Of a DNA stretch of 53,430 nt, positions 47,301-53,430 are shown piece by piece. The stretch lies in NCBI GenBank assembly GCA_015488755.1, contig WFNB01000020.1, positions 1-53,430 on the forward strand, in the 5' to 3' direction. Every line of letters begins with the position of its first letter. The first letter of the stretch is position 1. Made by a program: the position numbers and the translations under genes. The notes beneath the pieces are model-generated. The model was not told the origin of the DNA, did no database searches, and saw only the letters and a list, made by a program, of their open reading frames with translations. The DNA is from Gammaproteobacteria bacterium (lineage in GTDB: Bacteria > Pseudomonadota > Gammaproteobacteria > GRL18).

Positions 47301-50300
47301 TGAAATGCAGGAACTTGATGTCTCTTCTGATAGTGATAAACAGAACACACCTACTCATAATGAAGCAATAGCAGATACTAATAAGCTAAGTGAAGATGAT
47401 GAAGAAATTGATCTTGTTCTGCTAGAAATTTTTAGCAATGAAGCATCCACTCATATTAAAAACATTGAGCAGTTTATTTTGTCCTGCCATCAGGATGATG
47501 ATATTTGCAAGCCCAATGACACCCTAATAAGAAGCTTGCATACCCTGCGTGGCAGTGCTCATATGGCAGAAATTCATGCCATTGGCAATACCAGTGAGCA
47601 TATGGAAAAAGCGATTAAGTGTATTGCAGAAAAAGGTCAAAATATTGATCTTGAGCTAATCAATCTACTTGATGAAATGTGTCAGCATAGCCTTGTCGCC
47701 TTAAAGCAATTAGATGAAACAGCAACAATTCCAGAAGAAAATCGCGACCTAGAAAATAAAATTATTAACAAGCTTGATGAGATATTACAACTTGATAACC
47801 TGCTTGATTTTACTGAAATTGATGAATCTATTAGTATTTCTGAAGAACGTTTAGAACAAGAAGCAGTAGAAGAGCAAGAACAAAAATTTAACTTGCCGGA
47901 TAACTCTCTAGAGCCCACGCCAGAAGAAGCGTTGACTTTAGTCGCTGTGGATAGAGTGGATGATAGTGACATTACTGAGATAGATATAGATAGTGAAGTA
48001 GCTGGAGCAGAAGAAGATTTACTCTTAGACTTAGGGGGCTCTTTTGGAACCGAATCTACTGAAGATGTATTAGTTCTTGATGAATTGGCAGAGCCAGAAG
48101 AAGGCTCAACGGTAGACCTAGGTGAAATTTCTAAATCAGACTCTAATGATGAAGCTTTAGCATTTGATGAAACAGTAGAGCCAGAAGAAGATTTAACCTT
48201 AGACCTAGGTGAAATTTCTGAATCAGACTCTAATGACGAAGTTGTAGCATTTGACGAAACGATAGAGCCAGAAGAAGATTTAACCTTAGACCTAGGTGAA
48301 ATTTCTGAATCAGACTCTACAGATAAAGCTTTAGCATTTGATGAAACAGTAGAGCCAGAAGAAGATTTAACCTTAGATCTAGGTGAAATTTCTGCATCAG
48401 ACTCTAATGACGAAGCTTTAGCATTTGATGAAACAATAAAGTCAGAAGATGACTTAATATTAGATTTTGGTGAAACTTCTGTAACTGAAGTCAGTGAAGA
48501 ACTGTTACCTCTTGAAGGATCTGAAGATGATTTAATCTTAGATCTAAATGAATCCTCTGCATTGACTGCTGACGATCCAAGTTTTTTGGCAAATGTCGAT
48601 TTAGCCAAAGACTCCGATTCGAGCTTACCCGAGCATGAAGAGCTTTCGAATGAATATGATGATGAGTTACTAGAGATATTTGTAGAAGAGGCTGAAGAGT
48701 TGCTTGTTTCTAGTGAACAAGTATTAAATCAGCTAAAAGATGACAACACGGATACTCAGGCGTTAAACCGTTTATTAAGAGATATGCATACCCTTAAAGG
48801 GGGAGCAAGAATGGCTGGTGTGAGTGCTATAGGTGATCTTGCACATAGTTTTGAAAATAAATTAGAACACTACAAAGAAGGTGATGCACTTTTTTCCCCT
48901 GCCCAAATTGATCGCCTTCTTCAAGTACAAGATACTCTTGCTTCAATGGTTGAGAACCTAAAAAAAGGTCAAGTCGTTGAAAGTAATCCTGAATTTATTT
49001 CTTATCTTGAAAATCTTAACGATCTAGAAGAGCAAGAAATACCTCCTGCTACAAATGATACCGAGGTAAAAAAAACAGCTTCTGAAGCGCTAGAAAATAA
49101 TGCTGATTTACCCTCAGATGCTCTCAATGTAGACACTTTTGGTGAAACTGAAGCCGTTCAAGAGCAAGATAATGGATTAGAATCCGAAGAAGAAGAAGAC
49201 TACGATGATGAATTATTAGAAATCTTCCTTGAAGAAGCTCAAGAACTCATGGATTCTAGCGAGGCGACCCTTACACAATTAAAGAGTGATCCTGGAAATA
49301 AAGAGCAATTAAATCAACTATTAAGAGATTTACACACGATTAAAGGGGGAGCTAGAATGGCTGGCATTACCCCAATTGGTGATCTTGCACACTCTTTAGA
49401 GACACAATTAGAAAGCATTACCGAACAAAATAAGAGCTTAGATGCAGACTTTTTTGAGGTACTTTACCAGTCCCACGATACGCTAAGTGAAATGCTTGAG
49501 AATTTAAAATCAGGCAATGCTATTCAAAATACCAACGATGATGCTTCTCAGGTGATAGAGCAAAATGCTGATGCTCATGAAACCAAGGATGAGCATCACG
49601 TTAAAAGTGATGATGAAGTATTACAGCTAGAAGAATATCCATCAGAAGAACACGGCTCTGATGGCGAGGAAAAAGCACCTCAAAAACAAGAGCTGGAAAA
49701 TAGTGAAACACTATTATTGAGTGAGATTGATGATGCTCATAATGATAGTCAAACTTCCAATGATGTTATAAAAAGTAGTAAGGTGATAGAGCAGTCATCC
49801 TCACTAGATGTTCCCGAGCAAGTTTCAAGATCAGCTGAGCTCATTCAACCAGAAGCAGTAGAACCAGAAAAACCAACGCTTCATCAGGCACCTAAATCAA
49901 GTAGTAATGAGCGGGTTAGGGTAAGTGCTGATATCTTGGATGAATTGGTTAACTATGCTGGTGAAGTCAGTATTTACCGTTCTCGATTGGATCAGGGCAG
50001 TAATGAATTTCAAACATCCTTGGATGAAATGAATGCCACTATTGTACGTATGCGGGAACAGTTGCGGCGTTTTGAAATGGAAACTGAAGCTCAGATCCAG
50101 TCTCGGCGGGATCAAGCTGAATCCTTAGGTTATGAACGCTATGAAGAATTTGATCCACTTGAATTTGACCGTTTTTCCAATATGCAACAGATCACCCGTG
50201 CTATGGCGGAAAGTGTGGCGGATTTAGATAGTATTGAAAATACTATGACCAATCTTAACTCAGAGTCTGAGACCTTGTTGATCCAACAGGGACGAGTTAA

Positions 50301-51726
50301 TACTGACTTACAAGAAGGCTTAATGAGAACTAGGATGATCCCCTTTAAGAGTCAACTAGCGCGCTTTCGTAGAATTATTCGACAAACATCCAATGAACTC
50401 AATAAACAAATCAACTTTGAGCTGTTTGGTGGTGATCAAGAAATTGACAGACGTGTATTAGAAAAAATTATGGCTCCCTTAGAGCACATGCTTCGTAACT
50501 CAGTTGCTCATGGTATTGAATCACCAGAACAAAGGAAGCAAGCAGGTAAAAATCCTAAAGGTAATATAAAATTATTTATCGGTCGGGATGGCTCAGAAAT
50601 TGATATTAAAGTTATTGATGATGGTGCTGGAATTAATATTGATGCGGTGAGAAAAAAAGCCATAGAACAAGGCTTAATGGCTGAGGGAGCCAACTTAAGT
50701 GATAGAGATATCATGCAATTTATTTTAGAATCTGGTTTTTCTACTGCCAGCGAGGTCAGTCAAATTTCAGGCCGTGGTGTTGGTATGGATGTTGTTGGTA
50801 CTGAGATTAAACAGCTTAATGGTACCTTAAGTATTGATTCAGTGACGGGCAAAGGATCTACATTCAAAATTCTAATGCCCCTTACTATGTCTGTGAGTCG
50901 AGCCTTAATGGTTGAGGTAGGTGAAGAGATTTTTGCGATACCATTGGTTGGTATTGAAAACATAATCAGAGAAACCAGTGATGTTCTAAAACGATTAACC
51001 GCACATAATGATACCTACTATCAGTGGCATGATGAAGAGTATCAGTTTTTGCACCTAGGTAGTGTATTAGGTGTTAGTCAGATGGCCTTTCCTGATGAAA
51101 AAATGAAAGCCCCGATACTCTTAGCTCGCTCGGGTGAAAATCGTATTGCCATTTCTGTTGATGGTTTATTAGGAAGTCGTGAAATTGTTGTTAAATCTGT
51201 TGGCCCACAATTAAGTACCGTTAAAGGAGTCACTGGGGCTACTATTCTTGGTGATGGAAAAATTTCACTGATTCTTGATTTAGCTGTTCTAGCTCGTGAA
51301 GGTGTTGCTATGAGGCAGACATCTGAGCAGGAAGATACCATTCAAGTTCAAGCACAAAGACAAATTACCGTTATGGTTGTTGATGACTCAATTACCGTGC
51401 GTAAAGTAACACAACGTTTATTAAAACGTTATGAATATGAGGTTATTACCGCTAAAGATGGTGTGGATGCGATTGCAACATTACATGAGACCCTCCCAGA
51501 TGTTATGTTACTCGACGTTGAAATGCCACGTATGGATGGTTTTGAATTAGCAACGCATATGCGTGATGATGAGAAGTTTAAAAATGTGCCTATTATTATG
51601 ATCACATCTAGAACAGGAGATAAGCATAGAGATAGAGCAATGAAGATTGGTGTCAATGAATATATGGGTAAGCCCTACCAAGAGCATGATTTAATTAGTA
51701 ACATTAAAAAATTAACGACAACCTAA
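44311..51726 (+). CDS. chpA: ChpA, multi-Hpt hybrid chemotaxis kinase
   Basis: The 2471-residue CheA-like kinase has almost the length of P. aeruginosa ChpA. Four clear Hpt modules carry H896 (SYHTLKGSGR), H1077 (LHTLRGSAH), H1493 (MHTLKGGAR) and H1675 (LHTIKGGAR). An N-terminal Hpt-like module has H49 in YLHQVSGSLNMLEL; another near Q507 has lost the histidine. The kinase core holds HMLRNSVAHG near 2059, DDGAGI and GRGVGMDVV, then a CheW-like domain and a receiver from about 2352 with D2402 in MLLDVEMPRMDG. Acidic repeats separate the Hpt modules. It phosphorylates PilG and PilH. Confidence 0.95.
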   Translation: MSTDFEHGGLKWVVDEIYETLKQARVHFESFVEDAEDSTQLQFCTTYLHQVSGSLNMLELGGASLLAEEMELLSQKIYDEPNIRNEETYELLMRSLIQLPDYLERLERGARDLPMVLLPLLNDIRAIRGETLLTEGAVFSVDLSLDHVVPEKDNGINPGLLAKKIRQYYHVGLLGWYRDTNNIVSINKIKKVIYKLKETVKTPSYYQLFSLMDAFIDGLMDKGIESSASTKFLLGQADHYIKLLIDVGESTDNFTSSDEKSLQNLKKNLLFYIANSKTSSVAIDAIFSAYKLSELLPDEAELEDAKASMGGANADLMSAVTDVILTDLSAVKEQLDVFVRNIHEPDGSLSAENATLLEGSEHRENLQNIVVTMAQISDTLAMLGKNTPRNVLQEKIELLKLMLTDGFEPERKTLMEVASALLFVESSVSEMGHGHLFSNSEEDVDLSKIEMTSQEKDELLKVAIKESKIELISIKESIVFLIDAFANGTQTTEKNDQTILSIINGLQSICGVLDILGNENGSNIVKDCATFVQEKMIIGNAIVEEDKQHSLADTITALEYYLDAVARKQKDLSVIESVAQAGIDQLFDRVSNDSEFESELSKTLSLWMKDVANVQVKDNLLAEVESIIAQVKLLQNEHAEEIAQQMNSMISLVGNDQSSLSDDISSTLRWATETLNRIISKATQQETLEVADNNTLENEKKSIELEENTTTSSPLLDLEQDLPPKQIDIDNAFVEEAFTIEAGLDVTDIQLEEAPFAETTEQNNSPEIEIIEPLLDAEPLADELPLVDLEPLADKQEPLADKHKQEVLADKKEPSDDELEPLSEKEVQEVFVRVDEPAKDYPDIKKVGLSDDIDEEIIEIFIEEAQEEIEKISELFPKWKNSSDNDLLTEMRRSYHTLKGSGRLVGAYELGEFSWAFENMMNRIIDNTIVTNELHFAIVQKSIEMLPEMVEAFEQQRLSNVDSSRFAAYADLLSQGEAFDVRYITEDIPETSDASQAEMQELDVSSDSDKQNTPTHNEAIADTNKLSEDDEEIDLVLLEIFSNEASTHIKNIEQFILSCHQDDDICKPNDTLIRSLHTLRGSAHMAEIHAIGNTSEHMEKAIKCIAEKGQNIDLELINLLDEMCQHSLVALKQLDETATIPEENRDLENKIINKLDEILQLDNLLDFTEIDESISISEERLEQEAVEEQEQKFNLPDNSLEPTPEEALTLVAVDRVDDSDITEIDIDSEVAGAEEDLLLDLGGSFGTESTEDVLVLDELAEPEEGSTVDLGEISKSDSNDEALAFDETVEPEEDLTLDLGEISESDSNDEVVAFDETIEPEEDLTLDLGEISESDSTDKALAFDETVEPEEDLTLDLGEISASDSNDEALAFDETIKSEDDLILDFGETSVTEVSEELLPLEGSEDDLILDLNESSALTADDPSFLANVDLAKDSDSSLPEHEELSNEYDDELLEIFVEEAEELLVSSEQVLNQLKDDNTDTQALNRLLRDMHTLKGGARMAGVSAIGDLAHSFENKLEHYKEGDALFSPAQIDRLLQVQDTLASMVENLKKGQVVESNPEFISYLENLNDLEEQEIPPATNDTEVKKTASEALENNADLPSDALNVDTFGETEAVQEQDNGLESEEEEDYDDELLEIFLEEAQELMDSSEATLTQLKSDPGNKEQLNQLLRDLHTIKGGARMAGITPIGDLAHSLETQLESITEQNKSLDADFFEVLYQSHDTLSEMLENLKSGNAIQNTNDDASQVIEQNADAHETKDEHHVKSDDEVLQLEEYPSEEHGSDGEEKAPQKQELENSETLLLSEIDDAHNDSQTSNDVIKSSKVIEQSSSLDVPEQVSRSAELIQPEAVEPEKPTLHQAPKSSSNERVRVSADILDELVNYAGEVSIYRSRLDQGSNEFQTSLDEMNATIVRMREQLRRFEMETEAQIQSRRDQAESLGYERYEEFDPLEFDRFSNMQQITRAMAESVADLDSIENTMTNLNSESETLLIQQGRVNTDLQEGLMRTRMIPFKSQLARFRRIIRQTSNELNKQINFELFGGDQEIDRRVLEKIMAPLEHMLRNSVAHGIESPEQRKQAGKNPKGNIKLFIGRDGSEIDIKVIDDGAGINIDAVRKKAIEQGLMAEGANLSDRDIMQFILESGFSTASEVSQISGRGVGMDVVGTEIKQLNGTLSIDSVTGKGSTFKILMPLTMSVSRALMVEVGEEIFAIPLVGIENIIRETSDVLKRLTAHNDTYYQWHDEEYQFLHLGSVLGVSQMAFPDEKMKAPILLARSGENRIAISVDGLLGSREIVVKSVGPQLSTVKGVTGATILGDGKISLILDLAVLAREGVAMRQTSEQEDTIQVQAQRQITVMVVDDSITVRKVTQRLLKRYEYEVITAKDGVDAIATLHETLPDVMLLDVEMPRMDGFELATHMRDDEKFKNVPIIMITSRTGDKHRDRAMKIGVNEYMGKPYQEHDLISNIKKLTTT
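46630..46790 (+). repeat. Short acidic repeat (PLAD/EPLADK) inside chpA
   Basis: The linker before the H896 Hpt module repeats PLADE, PLADKQ, PLADKH and LADKKE units of 5-7 residues, with near-identical DNA (CCTTTAGCGGACAAACA occurs twice). It is a coding microsatellite-like stretch. Confidence 0.6.
48151..48498 (+). repeat. Four in-frame 87-bp tandem repeats inside chpA
   Basis: Units start at 48151, 48238, 48325 and 48412, each exactly 87 bases (29 codons). The core is AFDETVEPEEDLTLDLGEIS followed by a Ser/Asp-rich end. The first three differ at only a few bases; the fourth is more diverged, and degenerate half-units flank both sides from about 48062 to 48560. They form a very acidic linker between the H1077 and H1493 Hpt modules and could vary in copy number without breaking the frame. 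Confidence 0.85.
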
Positions 51727-51742
51727 TAAACATAGAGTATTG

Positions 51743-52984
51743 ATGCAACGTCTTGATGGTATTAACCTTGTTATTGTTTCAGGTTCTAATGAAGTTCAGG
51801 AATGTTTACACGATGTTTTTATGACATTGGGTGCTAATGTTGTCCTCTGTGGTTTTTTGGATTTGAGTTTTGTCAACCAATTAGAATGTGATATAAAAGC
51901 AGATGTTATTCTTATTGAAATGTGTGATGCCTTTGAAGAAGATGAAGAGGCTCTTGATCAGCTCATAGAAACCATTAATATACCTCTCTTGTTTAATGAA
52001 AATACCCAGCTTGATGAATCCAATGATATAGAAATGCATTGTGGTTTTTCTGTTCAGGCTATTGAAAAACTGGCATTTAAACTTTTTAAACTGGCTCAAA
52101 GTAGTAAAGCAGAACAATTACTAGATAATGATGAAGAAAAAACTGAACGAATTGTTTTAGATGCTTATGAAGAGGAAGAGAAAACTGAGCAAATTATTTT
52201 TCAGGTTCAAGAGGATGAAGAAGAAAAAACTGAACGGATTATTGTTCAGCTTGAAGATGAAGAAGAAAAAACTGAGCGGATTGTTTTTCAAAGTAAGAAG
52301 GGAACAAGCTGTGCCGATCTAGGAAATATTGGCGATGCACGGGTAACTGAAAAAGCTCCTGAGCTTAATGTTTGGGTCTTGGGTGCATCAATTGGTGGTC
52401 CCGAATCGATAAAAAACTTTTTATCGAATATACCTAAAGACCTACCCGTTGCATTTGTTTTAGCACAACATTTAGGTGAAGGTTTTAGCTCATTATTAGC
52501 CGCACAACTTGATAGAACAAGCTCCTTTAATGTTAAAGAGGCTCAAGATGGTGATGCTTTGAAACATGGTCAAGTGTGTGTTGTACCAATCGCAAGTCGA
52601 ATTACAATAACAACGGCAGGACGAATTAAATTTATACAAGAGCATTGGCAAGGTTTTTATAAGCCATCCATTGACTGTGTTATTAATGATGTCACTAAGG
52701 TTTTTAAAAAAAATGCAGGTGTGATTATTTTTAGCGGTATGGGAATAGATGGATTGAAGGCATGCCAACTATTTTTTGATCAATATGATGGTTTGATCTG
52801 GGCAGAGGGTTCAGATTCTTGTGTAATAAGCAGTATGCCCGATTCAATACGGGAAAATAATTTAGCAGAATATTCAGGCTCACCTAGAGCCTTAGCATTA
52901 AAAATAACGAAAAAATATCAAAATAATCAAGAGGTTGTTAGGGTTGATTCAACGCATGAATGCACTGTTAATGTCAGCAAATAA
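51743..52984 (+). CDS. chpB: ChpB, CheB-type methylesterase
   Basis: The 413-residue protein has a C-terminal CheB catalytic domain with S216 (LGASIGG), H243 (LAQHLGEGF) and D336 (SGMGIDG) as the triad. The N-terminal 115 residues look like a degenerate receiver without a clear phospho-accepting Asp pattern. A linker of four EEKTE(R/Q)I repeats joins the two. It demethylates PilJ and opposes PilK. A TTG at 51740 directly precedes the ATG at 51743, which I prefer. Confidence 0.93.
   Translation: MQRLDGINLVIVSGSNEVQECLHDVFMTLGANVVLCGFLDLSFVNQLECDIKADVILIEMCDAFEEDEEALDQLIETINIPLLFNENTQLDESNDIEMHCGFSVQAIEKLAFKLFKLAQSSKAEQLLDNDEEKTERIVLDAYEEEEKTEQIIFQVQEDEEEKTERIIVQLEDEEEKTERIVFQSKKGTSCADLGNIGDARVTEKAPELNVWVLGASIGGPESIKNFLSNIPKDLPVAFVLAQHLGEGFSSLLAAQLDRTSSFNVKEAQDGDALKHGQVCVVPIASRITITTAGRIKFIQEHWQGFYKPSIDCVINDVTKVFKKNAGVIIFSGMGIDGLKACQLFFDQYDGLIWAEGSDSCVISSMPDSIRENNLAEYSGSPRALALKITKKYQNNQEVVRVDSTHECTVNVSK
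52130..52300 (+). repeat. Four EEKTERI repeats in the chpB linker
   Basis: The stretch codes for four units of about 13-15 residues: EEKTERIVLDAYE, EEKTEQIIFQVQE, EEKTERIIVQLED and EEKTERIVFQSKK. DNA is likewise repetitive (GAAAAAACTGA(A/G)C recurs), which points to recent tandem duplication. Confidence 0.75.
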
Positions 52985-53059
52985 ATAGTGTCATCGTTTT
53001 AACATATTGCCTAGCGTTTGTTCTCTATCGTTTTAGACAGTGATAAAAGTGAGTAAATA

Positions 53060-53430
53060 ATGAATCAGAGTAGTCATGTTATTCAAGGCATTGAAGCAAA
53101 AAGAACAGGTAGTTCAGCAAGGCAAGAGGATAGAATTCGTTGTCTAACACTGAATTTTTTCAGTTATAAAATGCTAATACCCAATGCTTCGGTTGCTGAG
53201 GTTATTGAGCCTAAGAGTAAAATTGAACCAAGACTGGGTGCGCCAGAATGGTTTGGTGGTATGATGACTTGGCGTGAGCAAGACGTTCCCGTTCTTATTT
53301 TTGAAAAAATAATGAACATTGAAGCGTCAAAACCACAGAAGTATCGGCGGGTACTTATTTTAAATACTCCAGGTAATCAAGGCTGTGCTCCCTTTACTGC
53401 TCTTGGCTGTCAGTCAATCCCTAGTTTAAC
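53060..53430 (+). CDS. chpC: ChpC, CheW-like protein (partial, cut by window end)
   Basis: An open frame from the ATG at 53060 runs off the window after 123 codons. It encodes a CheW domain: RCLTLNFFSYKMLIPNASVAE, then APEWFGGMMTWREQDVPVLIF and a KYRRVLILNTPG strand. ChpC is the second coupling protein of the Pil-Chp system, and the position after chpB supports the name. The C-terminal third is missing. Confidence 0.88.
   Translation, partial: MNQSSHVIQGIEAKRTGSSARQEDRIRCLTLNFFSYKMLIPNASVAEVIEPKSKIEPRLGAPEWFGGMMTWREQDVPVLIFEKIMNIEASKPQKYRRVLILNTPGNQGCAPFTALGCQSIPSL

Noticed and set aside
48151-48498. CRISPR-like regular repeats
   Set aside because: The 87-bp units abut without spacers, keep the reading frame and code for an acidic linker of ChpA.
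47682-48608. A 308-codon open frame on the minus strand inside chpA
   Set aside because: Its serine-rich sequence is the mirror of the acidic ChpA repeats. The plus-strand gene has full domain support and the frame has no family match.

Overview
The window looks like chromosome of a low-GC gammaproteobacterium. The gene order runs yggT-proC-yggS, pilT-pilU, pyrC'-pyrB-pyrR-ruvX-yqgE-tonB, gshB and pilGHIJK-chpABC. As I remember it, this is the order of the PA0392-PA0415 region of Pseudomonas aeruginosa. AT-rich codon use, the UbiUVT set for O2-independent ubiquinone synthesis, and many c-di-GMP and twitching-motility genes suggest a surface-associated, facultatively anaerobic bacterium. I cannot name the genus.

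Layout. 1-193: right end of an IS66-family insertion sequence. 255-3750: ubiV-ubiU, divergent from ubiT, with a near-consensus FNR box between them, then rsmE. 3810-8116: pyruvate kinase and a membrane GGDEF-EAL protein. 8356-12498: a three-gene signalling operon (YfiR-like protein, CHASE8 hybrid histidine kinase, REC-PAS-GGDEF regulator). 12499-14517: a small palindromic transposable element (MITE-like) flanked by an 8-bp direct repeat and split at a G^TT by one complete integron gene cassette. The cassette carries its own sigma70-type promoter, three genes of unknown function and an attC site. 14564-26246: TonB-dependent receptor, SWIM/SNF2 helicase, zinc-ribbon methyltransferase, PDC-sensor protein, OlsB-like acyltransferase, a lipoprotein, Dtd and a dynamin-like GTPase. 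26442-28666: yggT, proC, yggS. 28864-31121: retraction ATPases pilT and pilU. 31171-39235: a tight ten-gene minus-strand operon, gshB-apbE-(NusG_II)-(Gx transporter)-tonB-yqgE-ruvX-pyrR-pyrB-pyrC'. 39638-53430: the Pil-Chp chemosensory operon pilG-H-I-J-K-chpA-chpB-chpC, the last gene cut by the window edge.

How it works together. PilJ, PilI, ChpC, ChpA, PilG, PilH, PilK and ChpB form the chemosensory pathway that controls type IV pili, whose retraction motors PilT and PilU lie in the same region. The GGDEF-EAL protein and the YfiR-linked diguanylate cyclase add c-di-GMP control of surface behaviour. Within the gshB operon, ApbE, a NusG domain II protein and a Gx transporter resemble the flavinylation and extracytosolic electron-transfer modules known from EET loci.

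The most novel item is the solitary integron cassette at 12622-14470. Its boundaries can be read to the base, because the first bases of the cassette complement the 5' box of its own attC. It sits inside a MITE, there is no integrase gene in the window, and it carries an uncharacterised three-gene unit (TIGR04255-like protein, 96-residue protein, 207-residue protein) that is a candidate accessory or defence system.
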